Shown here piece after piece: positions 46,992 to 54,797 of a stretch of 64,000 nucleotides of DNA (its first letter is position 1; every line of letters begins with the position of its first letter). The notes beneath the pieces are model-generated. The model made no database searches. It was given only the letters and a program-made list of their open reading frames with translations, and was not told the DNA's origin. Source of the DNA: Silvimonas amylolytica (GTDB lineage: Bacteria; Pseudomonadota; Gammaproteobacteria; Burkholderiales; Chitinibacteraceae); NCBI RefSeq assembly GCF_014645555.1, contig NZ_BMLY01000002.1, positions 124,001-188,000 on the forward strand, in the 5' to 3' direction. The translations under genes were made by a program, and so were the position numbers.

Positions 46992-47612
46992 CTAGTCGTC
47001 AGACTGGCTGAGCATGCGCGCCACATCTTGCCGATGCTGTTGCACGCCCTGCTGATGGGCGTGCAGCAAGCGGCCAGGAAACTCTGGCTGCTCCTCCACC
47101 TGCCGATATCGGCCTAAACGTAGCCAGGTCATTACACTGGCTTCGGCCAGGTGCAATACGCCGCCGATGATCACGCCAATCAGCACTTCAGCCGTCCGGT
47201 AAACCGCCGTGAGGAACGGTGACTCGGCGCTGGTTGTGGTCAGCAACACGAGCGGACAAGTCCACAAGCAGACACGGATCGCCGGTCTGCCCATGGCAAT
47301 CACAGCGCAAATACCCACCGCCACGGCCAGTTGTACCGGTACGGCGATCTGCCATGTACTGCCAGCCAGGTTGGCAGCCAGGGCGACCAGCGCCCCCAGC
47401 ACGGTGCCCAGAATGCGGCCCTGGATAGAGGTCCGCGTCGCGCGGATGTTTTCCTGCGAGACAATCAGCGCCGACATGGAAGCCCAAACCGGATGCGGCG
47501 ACTGCAACAATACAGCCGCATACCACGCCAGCGTTGCCGACGCGGCACAGCGGACGACAAAATTGGCGCGGTCTACATGGTGATGCAGGTTCTCACGGTC
47601 GATCTGCAGCAT
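46992..47612 (-). CDS. FUSC-family membrane protein
   Basis: 206 residues with about five hydrophobic segments (first VVRCAASATLAWYAAVLL, then QGRILGTVLGALVALAA) and a soluble His/Gln-rich tail. It matches the short aromatic-acid-exporter-like (FUSC_2) group. Function unproven. It converges on the aldo/keto reductase gene with 15 bases between. Confidence 0.7.
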   Translation of the reverse strand: MLQIDRENLHHHVDRANFVVRCAASATLAWYAAVLLQSPHPVWASMSALIVSQENIRATRTSIQGRILGTVLGALVALAANLAGSTWQIAVPVQLAVAVGICAVIAMGRPAIRVCLWTCPLVLLTTTSAESPFLTAVYRTAEVLIGVIIGGVLHLAEASVMTWLRLGRYRQVEEQPEFPGRLLHAHQQGVQQHRQDVARMLSQSDD

Positions 47613-47661
47613 GGCGGGGCACGGCGATTCTCAAAGGCTGACCTCATCAGCGTAGACCGTT

Positions 47662-48249
47662 TCAGGCCCAGACGCCCTCAGCCAGTTTTGTGGCGTATTC
47701 ACGCACATCTTGCGGCCAGGCGGCGATCAACGTTTCAAAGCGGGCCTGATCTGGTGCGAACAAAGCGCGAGACACTTCTTCAAACCCCGCCAGGTTACCC
47801 GCCAGGGCAGAGATAAACCGGTAGCACACTTCTTGCGCATGACGACGGCGATCTGGTGCGGCACTGGCGTGACGTGCGGCATCTACCAGTTTGCGCAGCA
47901 CAACCGAGGCACCGCCTGGCTGGCTGTTCAGCCACTCCCAATGTCGCGGCAACAAGGTGACCTCACGCGCAACCACACCGAGTTTGGGACGGCCACGGCC
48001 ACGCGGCGCATCTGTCTCTTCGGTGCTTTCCGGCATGGCGGTGCCTTCAACGATACGGGCGGCGATCTCTGCAGCCGTACCACGCAAATCCAGTTCAACC
48101 GGACGCGCGGTGATGTCGTCAAATACCAGCAAAGGCTCTGTCGCTGCTTCAGCGCCGCTTTCTTTGATCGCGATCGCAACGTCACGCAATAAACCAGAAG
48201 CAATCCGCCGATGCCCGACAAAGGCCGTGCAATGAATGGGATGAGTCAT
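47662..48249 (-). CDS. DUF2239 family protein
   Basis: 195 residues from ATG 48249 (a TTG four codons upstream is possible). The family pattern is CTAFVGHRRIASG at the start, the basic PRGRGRPKLGVVAREVTLLPRHWEWL segment at the centre, and a helical C-terminal half. Function unknown; the GRGRPKLG patch resembles an AT-hook, which may allow DNA binding. The 10-bp inverted repeat at 48287 lies just upstream. Confidence 0.8.
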   Translation of the reverse strand: MTHPIHCTAFVGHRRIASGLLRDVAIAIKESGAEAATEPLLVFDDITARPVELDLRGTAAEIAARIVEGTAMPESTEETDAPRGRGRPKLGVVAREVTLLPRHWEWLNSQPGGASVVLRKLVDAARHASAAPDRRRHAQEVCYRFISALAGNLAGFEEVSRALFAPDQARFETLIAAWPQDVREYATKLAEGVWA

Positions 48250-48286
48250 GGTGGTTCTCAATCTGATCGGATGGAATGAAACAAAT

Positions 48287-48326
48287 TTACCCGGATAAAA
48301 TTATCTAGTCAATATCATCCGGGTAA
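48287..48326. promoter_or_regulatory. Long inverted repeat upstream of the DUF2239 gene
   Basis: Arms TTACCCGGAT (48287-48296) and ATCCGGGTAA (48317-48326) are perfect, 30 bases centre to centre. On one strand they are also read as direct copies of CCGGrTAAAAT. It suggests a two-dimer operator controlling the gene 38 bases away. Confidence 0.55.
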
Positions 48327-48380
48327 AATGCCGTTATTCGGTTGGATATATGAAGTCACCACACACACACCTTGCAATTG

Positions 48381-48396
48381 ATAACCAAATGGTTAT
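48381..48396. promoter_or_regulatory. Operator candidate of the ArsR-family gene
   Basis: ATAACCA-AA-TGGTTAT, perfect 7-2-7 palindrome ending 9 bases before the ArsR-family ATG. Such sites are typical of self-repressing ArsR-SRPBCC operons. Confidence 0.65.
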
Positions 48397-48405
48397 GATT
48401 TGCGT

Positions 48406-48729
48406 ATGGATACCACCACCGACACCCTCTTTCGCGCTTTGGCCGACCCGACCCGGCGCGCCGTGTACGAACGCCTGTGCCGCGATGGCGAGCAAAACGT
48501 CCGCACACTGACTGATCAGGCGGGCGTTTCACAACCGGCGGTTTCCAAACATCTGGCCATTCTCAAGGAAGCCGGGCTGGTCAGTGAGCGGCGCGACGGT
48601 CGCCAGACGCATTACAGCGCCCAGCCTGCGGCGCTCAACCCTTTGGTCGACTGGATGCGCTTTTACAACGCCTTCTGGCCAGACCGTTTTGATCGTCTTG
48701 ATGACCTTTTGAAGAGGATGGACCAATGA
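48406..48729 (+). CDS. ArsR-family repressor
   Basis: 107 residues; winged helix with recognition region VSQPAVSKHLAILKEAGLVSERRDGRQTHY. There are no metal-binding Cys pairs, so this is the SdpR/non-metal kind paired with SRPBCC proteins. ATG 48406 is preferred over a TTG two codons earlier. It overlaps the next gene by four bases and likely binds the palindrome at 48381. Confidence 0.9.
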   Translation: MDTTTDTLFRALADPTRRAVYERLCRDGEQNVRTLTDQAGVSQPAVSKHLAILKEAGLVSERRDGRQTHYSAQPAALNPLVDWMRFYNAFWPDRFDRLDDLLKRMDQ

Positions 48730-49175
48730 ACATGCCCAATACCGATCTGGCCTTGCGTTCTGTGGTGGTGGAGCGCGCCTTCGCGCATTCGCCTGATAAA
48801 GTCTGGCGCGCGCTCACTCAAGGCCCGCTGATCGAAGAATGGTTGATGAGCAACGACTTTGAACCCGTGGTCGGCCACCGCTTTACGTTCCGTATGCCCG
48901 CGATGCCGGGCTGGAACGGCGTAACCGATTGCGAAGTACTGACGGTAGAAGCGCCCAGGAAACTGGCCTACACGTGGTGTGCCTCTGGCGAAGAAGCGGC
49001 TACCGGCATCAGCACCATCGTGACCTTCACCCTGACGCCCACAGAGGGGGGTGTCCTGCTGCGCATGGAACAAAGCGGCTTCAAGCCACACGAAGACCGC
49101 AACCTGCAAGGTGCCAACTGGGGCTGGCAGTCTTTCCTCACCAAGCTGGAAGGTGTGCTGGCTACGGCGGGTTGA
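48726..49175 (+). CDS. SRPBCC (AHSA1-like) domain protein
   Basis: 149 residues of the START/Bet v 1-like fold: VVERAFAHSPDKVWRALTQGPLIEEW at the start and GWQSFLTKLEGVL at the end. The fold binds hydrophobic ligands. It is translated from the same message as the ArsR-type repressor (ATGA overlap), a very common two-gene unit. The ligand is unknown. Confidence 0.88.
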   Translation: MNMPNTDLALRSVVVERAFAHSPDKVWRALTQGPLIEEWLMSNDFEPVVGHRFTFRMPAMPGWNGVTDCEVLTVEAPRKLAYTWCASGEEAATGISTIVTFTLTPTEGGVLLRMEQSGFKPHEDRNLQGANWGWQSFLTKLEGVLATAG

Positions 49176-49235
49176 TACGCCGCCAGCAAACCATGCAGCC
49201 GGGGCGACGCGCTCCGGCTGTTTTGCTTCAAGCGT

Positions 49236-49474
49236 TCAGTGTTCCCGTGCGCTCATCCTCGCAAAAGGCTGCCGGGGCGAGCGCCCGATCAGCGCGACCA
49301 TCACAAAACCCAGGGCGACCAGCAACAACACCCCCACCATGGCCTGATCCCCCCAATGCTGCATGGCCATGCCTGTCAGCGCAGGGCTGTCAGCGGCAAA
49401 GTGGCCCCAATGCCAACCACCGCGACGCTAAATGTCACCGCCACAAAGTTGCGCCAGACTTGCCGTTCAAGCAT
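49236..49474 (-). pseudogene. Remnant of an MFS transporter gene with internal deletion
   Basis: Two pieces on the minus strand look like opposite ends of one transporter. The first (ATG 49474 to TGA 49376) reads RNFVAVTFSVAVVGIGATL, then PLTALR: an MFS first helix. Immediately after, in another frame, come GMAMQHWGDQAMVGVLLLVA and LGFVMVALIG, with a polar tail ending at 49236: an MFS last helix. The middle, about 1 kb in a normal gene, is missing. The remnant is too short to transport. Confidence 0.65.
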
Positions 49475-49586
49475 GCGTGCTTCCGTGATCGAGGTAGCGC
49501 TGATTCTGGCCGCAGACCGGGCCAGTGGTCTCTCCGGCTGTTCTACACTGAGCACATTGCCCTTTTGACCGGTTCAAGGAGCCAAC

Positions 49587-49979
49587 ATGACCATCCACGT
49601 GACATGGCAAGCGGCCAGCCAGGCCACCATCACCCAACTCAGCAACGGCACTGCGCAATGGACTGCGGATATGGGCGCAGCCAGCGGCGGCGCACCGGGC
49701 GCACCAGATCCACATGAGTTGCTGGATTCCGCGCTGGGCGCATGCACCTCGCTGACCTTGCAGTTGTATGCCAAGCGCCGCAATTACCCGCTGGACAGCA
49801 TCCGGGTGGAAATCACTCACGAAGAGGAAGGCGGCGTGTATCACATGAAGCGCCATATCACACTGGGTGGCGCGCTAGATGACGCCGCCCGCGCCGATTT
49901 GTTGCGTGTAGCGGAGAAATGCCCGGTCCACAAAACCCTGAGCGGGCAATTCGACATCAAGACGGAGCTGGCAGGTTAG
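49587..49979 (+). CDS. OsmC/Ohr-family protein (YhfA-like)
   Basis: 130 residues. Both redox Cys are present: the first in ALGACTSLTLQLYAKRR, the second in EKCPVHKTL. HELLDSALGACT is the family signature. It reduces organic peroxides or handles related stress in the cytoplasm. It has its own terminator. Confidence 0.9.
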   Translation: MTIHVTWQAASQATITQLSNGTAQWTADMGAASGGAPGAPDPHELLDSALGACTSLTLQLYAKRRNYPLDSIRVEITHEEEGGVYHMKRHITLGGALDDAARADLLRVAEKCPVHKTLSGQFDIKTELAG

Positions 49980-49996
49980 TCGGCCCGTCTCCAGAC

Positions 49997-50030
49997 AAAA
50001 AGCGGCATGGATCACCATGCCGCTTTTTTT
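49997..50030. terminator. Terminator between the OsmC and MFS genes
   Basis: AAAAAGCGGCATGG-ATCA-CCATGCCGCTTTTTTT; long perfect stem, convergent genes. Confidence 0.9.
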
Positions 50031-50046
50031 GCCTTAGCCTCTGAGA

Positions 50047-51393
50047 TCAGATGCGTTGGGCCACCGGCGCAGCCGAGTCATCATTCGCGGCACTTTGACC
50101 GGCGCTGACCAGATCCGCAGACCGCGTTTCACGCATCGACAAGACAGCCAGAAAGCTCAACAGCGCGGCCACCGAGACATAACCGCCCACCCAGGCCAGA
50201 CCGCCCTTTTCGACCAGAATCTGCGCAATGAACGGCGCAATCGAGGCACCAATAATGCCACCCACGTTATAAGCGATCGAGGCGCCGGTATAGCGTACGC
50301 GGGTGGGGAAGATCTCTGGCAGCAGCGCCCCCATGGGCCCGAAGGTGAAACCCATCAGGAACAGTTCGATCACGAGGAACAACCCCACGCTGACTGTCGT
50401 GCCACCACCCAGCAACGGTGCCATGGTGAAGCCGGACAGCATGGCCAGCGCGGTACCCAGCAGCAGTACCGGGCGGCGCCCCCATTTATCGCTCGCCCAA
50501 GCCGATAGCGGTGTCCCCAGCGCCATGAACAACACGGCAAAACACAGCATGGCCAGGAATTCGGGCTTGGTGAAATGCAGCTTGCTCACACCGTACGAGA
50601 GCGAAAACACGGTCGAGATATAAAACAGCGCATAACACACCACCATCGAGAACGCGCCTTGCAGTACGGGAACAAGGTGATTGGAGAGGGTCTCGAACAA
50701 CGGCACGCGCGCACGCTCGTTGCGTTGCAGCGCCTGGGCAAAGATGGGTGTCTCGTGCAGTTTCAGGCGCACATACAAGCCCACCATCACCAGCGCAGCG
50801 CTGAAAATGAACGGGACGCGCCAGCCCCAGCTTTTGAACTGGTCGTCTGTTAACAAGACAGCCAGGCCAAAGAACAAACCGTTGGCAAACAAAAAGCCAA
50901 TCGACGGCCCCATTTGCGGAAACATGCCAAACCAGGCGCGTTTGCCCGCCGGCGCGTTTTCAGTCGCCAGCAACGCCGCACCGCCCCATTCGCCCCCAAG
51001 GCCGATCCCCTGACCAAAACGCAGCACGCACAGGATGATCGGCGCGGCAACGCCAATGCTGTCATAACTGGGCAAGAAACCAATCAGCGTGGTCGAGACC
51101 CCCATCACTAGCAACGACGCCACCAACGTGGATTTACGCCCGATGCGGTCGCCAAAGTGACCAAACAAGGCCGAGCCCACCGGACGCGCCAGAAACGCGA
51201 TGCCGAAGGTGACAAATGCATTGAGCGATTGTGCTGTGGCAGATTCTTTGGGGAAAAACGTCGGGCCAATGATCAGCGCGGCGGCCGTGGCAAAGATATA
51301 GAAATCAAAAAATTCGATGGCGGTGCCAATAAAACTGGCTACCGCAACGCGCGCCGTCGAATTGGCCGGCGGCTGGGCTGCATGAGTCGTCAT
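50047..51393 (-). CDS. MFS transporter, metabolite:H+ symporter (MHS) type
   Basis: 448 residues from ATG 51393 with 12 hydrophobic segments. Markers are ASFIGTAIEFFDFYIFATAAAL, FGHFGDRIGRKSTLV (loop 2-3 motif), GQGIGLGGEWGGAALL and GALLPEIFPTRVRYTGASIAYN, all typical of the ShiA/ProP-like MHS group. It imports a small organic acid or osmolyte with protons; the substrate is unknown. Confidence 0.9.
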   Translation of the reverse strand: MTTHAAQPPANSTARVAVASFIGTAIEFFDFYIFATAAALIIGPTFFPKESATAQSLNAFVTFGIAFLARPVGSALFGHFGDRIGRKSTLVASLLVMGVSTTLIGFLPSYDSIGVAAPIILCVLRFGQGIGLGGEWGGAALLATENAPAGKRAWFGMFPQMGPSIGFLFANGLFFGLAVLLTDDQFKSWGWRVPFIFSAALVMVGLYVRLKLHETPIFAQALQRNERARVPLFETLSNHLVPVLQGAFSMVVCYALFYISTVFSLSYGVSKLHFTKPEFLAMLCFAVLFMALGTPLSAWASDKWGRRPVLLLGTALAMLSGFTMAPLLGGGTTVSVGLFLVIELFLMGFTFGPMGALLPEIFPTRVRYTGASIAYNVGGIIGASIAPFIAQILVEKGGLAWVGGYVSVAALLSFLAVLSMRETRSADLVSAGQSAANDDSAAPVAQRI

Positions 51394-51782
51394 GGATTGC
51401 TCTCTGTATTTTTTAACCAGAACCATGACGAGGAAATGCCCGATGCTTGTGACGGCCGCATTCCTTCCCCATGCCTGGCGGTATGTATGAAGGGCAAACG
51501 GGCGGACGACATGGCGGCGATGAGCGCAGATGACTCAGGCGGGCTGCGGATGGGCAACGGGCCCGGTCTCGAACCGGATTGCGTTTGCGGCTGGATAAGC
51601 TGCAACCGATGATAAGGACCGTAAAAAAAACCTGCAAGGCGGGGAACCTGTATTGCCACTGGTCAGTCTTTCGGCAAGCCGGTCATAAAATTGTCAAAAT
51701 TCACGTTTGCTTACATCGGGATCACGGCTATGGTCGCTCGTTTTACCTTGCCGTTCATCCTGCCGTGCTGAACGACTGAATC
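51394..51782. other. Divergent intergenic region
   Basis: 389 bases between the MHS symporter and the LTA-synthase-like gene. It should hold both promoters. I see TTGTCA at 51693-51698 but no matched -10, and no coding, hairpin or tRNA signal that stands out. Confidence 0.4.
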
Positions 51783-53504
51783 ATGAAATTGCTTACCCCC
51801 GCCGCCCTTGCGGACATTGGATTCCGCAAACTGCAGCCGTCTTTGCCGGCGTGGGTTGCGCCTGCCTGGAAGAAATTCAGCCCCGTCGCGCCGTTTGTGC
51901 TGCTAATCGTCGGGCGCTTGCTGGTCGACACCGTGTGGGACGCGCCACGCGTGCTGTTTCAGGTCTTGTTGTTCTTGTTTTTCTTCGCCTTTCTGGAGCG
52001 CTGGTCTGCTGTCGCCGCCACCATCGGCCTGGAAGGGGCGTTGCTGAACGGCAGCTGGATCAAAGAAGACGCGACGGGCGAGCCGCTACTGACGCGTGAT
52101 CTGTTTGAAGTCTCACAAGGTGCTGCGCTCACCGGTTATGCCGACTGGCACCTGGTCGCGTATATCACCATGACCGTCCTGGCGATCGGTTATGGCCTTT
52201 ATCGTCATCCACGCTTACTGTCCTGGCGCTTGTTGCCTGCGCTGATCCTGCCGGGCATGTTCTATGTGCGCATGGATAACCCCGCGCGGCTGGATGATTA
52301 CTTGACGCTGCCGCTGACCAACGCACTGCATACCGAATATCTCTCATACAATTTCCGCGAAAACGCCCGCACCAATGGCGTACTGGGTCACTTGTACCTG
52401 AACGGCGAAACAGTGCCGCCACCGAAACATGGCCCGCACAATTTCTATGCCACCGCACCGCTGCGCCAGTTTGACGCGACCGATCCGGACGTCTTTGTCA
52501 TCTTGTGTGAGTCCTGCTTCACTACCGAAGACAACCGTTTCCCCACTGCGGTATTGCGCCTCAGGGACGATAACGGATTTGCGCTCACCCACATGGTCAG
52601 CCCCGTGTACGGTGGCGGCACGGCCGAAGCCGAATTTGAAGTGCTGACGGGCTTGTCGAGCAAGGTCTTTCCGGGTGTCGATTACCAGACCTTCGCCAAC
52701 CAGTATCGCAACGACGCCCACACCATCGTCAGCCACTTCCGCAAAGAGGGTTATCACACTTACGGGCTGCACGATTACTACTCGACCTTCTGGAAGCGCA
52801 ACATCATTTACCCGAAGTTCGGTTTTGACGAGACGCACTTTGTCGATGAAATGAACTGGGACGAAGAAGGCTGGCCAGACGACACCCTGTTGTTCGACAA
52901 GGTACTGACGCTCTACAACCAGAGCCCGAAAAAACAAAAAACCATGATGTTCATGGCCACCGTCATGACCCATGGCAAGTACGTCGGCGCCAATGATGAC
53001 AACGGCGAAGCCGATTACCGCGCGCGCCTGGATAAATCCATCGCCGACATGCAGCGCTTCGTCGTCGCCCTGCAAAAAGCCGCCGCCAAGCGTAAACGCC
53101 CGGTGATGGTCGTGGTCTTTGGTGACCACAAACCCGGCCTGACCGCCGTGTTCAACCACGATGGCGTACTGGATAACCACCAGTTCTCCACCGTCGGTGC
53201 CCGCAACGAAGACTTCCGCTTCGTACCGCGCATGAGCCCGGAACAAATGGGCGAACGCGGCAGCATTCCGGTTCTGGTCAAATACACCGGCAAGCAAAAA
53301 ACGCTGGCATCTGATGTCGCCAGCAACATGGCCGGCAAACCGCTCCTGTGCATGTCAGCCCAACTGGCGCAAACCACCGACAACCAGGGGCGGTTCTTCG
53401 GCACCCTGGCACGCGTTTGCGATGACATGAAGGGTTATCCCTACGGCGAACATGGCTGGGACGCGACCTTCCCCACGGCGCTGTATGCAGAGCGGTTGTT
53501 TTGA
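51783..53504 (+). CDS. LTA synthase / OpgB-like sulfatase-fold membrane enzyme
   Basis: 573 residues: three or four N-terminal membrane helices (to about 165), then a periplasmic alkaline-phosphatase-fold domain. VFVILCESC holds the first metal Glu, SPVYGGGTAEAEFEVLTG the nucleophile Thr, VMTHGKY a His and VVVFGDHKPG the Asp-His metal pair. Such enzymes transfer glycerol- or ethanolamine-phosphate from a lipid to a glycan. In a Gram-negative the likely acceptor is an osmoregulated periplasmic glucan or lipid A/LPS sugar. Confidence 0.85.
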   Translation: MKLLTPAALADIGFRKLQPSLPAWVAPAWKKFSPVAPFVLLIVGRLLVDTVWDAPRVLFQVLLFLFFFAFLERWSAVAATIGLEGALLNGSWIKEDATGEPLLTRDLFEVSQGAALTGYADWHLVAYITMTVLAIGYGLYRHPRLLSWRLLPALILPGMFYVRMDNPARLDDYLTLPLTNALHTEYLSYNFRENARTNGVLGHLYLNGETVPPPKHGPHNFYATAPLRQFDATDPDVFVILCESCFTTEDNRFPTAVLRLRDDNGFALTHMVSPVYGGGTAEAEFEVLTGLSSKVFPGVDYQTFANQYRNDAHTIVSHFRKEGYHTYGLHDYYSTFWKRNIIYPKFGFDETHFVDEMNWDEEGWPDDTLLFDKVLTLYNQSPKKQKTMMFMATVMTHGKYVGANDDNGEADYRARLDKSIADMQRFVVALQKAAAKRKRPVMVVVFGDHKPGLTAVFNHDGVLDNHQFSTVGARNEDFRFVPRMSPEQMGERGSIPVLVKYTGKQKTLASDVASNMAGKPLLCMSAQLAQTTDNQGRFFGTLARVCDDMKGYPYGEHGWDATFPTALYAERLF

Positions 53505-53535
53505 GGGGCCTGCCCCCGGTGATATACCCGTGGCG

Positions 53536-53566
53536 AAAAAAGGGATGCTTGATGCATCCCTTTTTT
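53536..53566 (+). terminator. Terminator of the LTA-synthase-like gene
   Basis: AAAAAAGGGATGC-TTGAT-GCATCCCTTTTTT hairpin. Confidence 0.9.
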
Positions 53567-53699
53567 GTTGATGGGCCGAAGAGGCGATCGGCCATGCCAC
53601 AAAAGCAACAACGCTGGCTGATTTGCTGCAATGCGATCGAGAGAAGCGCAGCATGACATTGTCTTCTCTCCGCGTTGTGCGCGTGCCCCTGTCATAGAC

Positions 53700-54797
53700 A
53701 TGTCCACGTCTTTGCAAGCAGACAGTACCCCTGAATCTGGCAGTGCCTATCCCAAACTCATCACGACCAGTGATTCCCTCACACTAAGCTGGCAGTCATC
53801 CAGTGACCAACCCTGGGTGATCGGCGTCATACTGGCGTGTCTTACCCTGTTCGGCCCAGGCCTGATGCTACGCGAGCTGCTTTTCGCTCACGGCACCTCC
53901 CAATGGACGCAATACATCATGCCAGCCATCATGTTTGCAGTGACAGGCGCGTCCCTCAGCTACTGGATCTGGCGCGGCGCTTCAGCGCGTCACCTGCGCA
54001 TATGTTCCGACGGAACCCTGGTGCTAGGTTTGTGCACATGGCGTTTTCGTCTCGCCCCTTCGGTGCTGGCGGTCAACGGAGAAACCAAAAGCGGCCCGTT
54101 TTTCAGCTTGAAGCTGTGTTTTCGTCACTTCACCCTGCATCTGCCAGCCTTCCCAAACAGAGGATGGCGTGATGAACATCAGGGGAGACTCAAGCAGTGG
54201 CTGCAAGCACATTTCCCGGCAACCCAGCCATATCAAAGCCCGCCGCGACTGGAGCGCGGTTTACTTGCCGGCGTGCTGACCGCCGCTGTGGCTGTTGGTT
54301 GCTTCGGGGTCGTGCTATGGGTGAGTCCCGGCATCCGCGATACCCTGCCGGATGTACATGGACCACTTGCACCGCTAACGACCCGGTTCTTGTTACTGGC
54401 GTGGAGCGGCCTTGTACTGGCCTGGTGGATGCTGGTTGTTCCAGGCAAAGACGCAGACCTGTTAGCAGAGCCCGGTACGGTTGTCTGGATCAGCGTTACA
54501 TTCGTGTTTCTGGCCTTCGTAGCCACTTTTGTGCTGACTTATTTTGGTCAGCGTCAGGCGGCCCTGGAAACACCTGGCGTGACCACAGTCTGGCTGGCTC
54601 ACCCATCGATCAGTTCGGCCAAACATTGTCCAGTTTTGCTGACCGTCAACGACCCGGTCACCGGGCAGACCGTTGACGCTTGCAGCCTCCAGGAAGGTAT
54701 TTACAGGCCAGGGGCGGCCGCAATCGAGGTCCAGCGTGTGACCAACCGCTATGGCACCACGGATACCCTGTTGCGCATGGCCTCTGCGCCAGACTAG
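53700..54797 (+). CDS. Membrane protein of unknown function
   Basis: 365 residues from ATG 53700. Two hydrophobic segments (about 38-60 and 69-90) are followed by a soluble region of about 95 residues resembling a PH-like fold, then three more segments at about 190-215, 230-250 and 268-290, and a C-terminal soluble tail with two Cys. No family recognised. It converges on aceK with a four-base overlap of the ends. An ATG at 53631 in frame lacks a ribosome site. Confidence 0.7.
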   Translation: MSTSLQADSTPESGSAYPKLITTSDSLTLSWQSSSDQPWVIGVILACLTLFGPGLMLRELLFAHGTSQWTQYIMPAIMFAVTGASLSYWIWRGASARHLRICSDGTLVLGLCTWRFRLAPSVLAVNGETKSGPFFSLKLCFRHFTLHLPAFPNRGWRDEHQGRLKQWLQAHFPATQPYQSPPRLERGLLAGVLTAAVAVGCFGVVLWVSPGIRDTLPDVHGPLAPLTTRFLLLAWSGLVLAWWMLVVPGKDADLLAEPGTVVWISVTFVFLAFVATFVLTYFGQRQAALETPGVTTVWLAHPSISSAKHCPVLLTVNDPVTGQTVDACSLQEGIYRPGAAAIEVQRVTNRYGTTDTLLRMASAPD

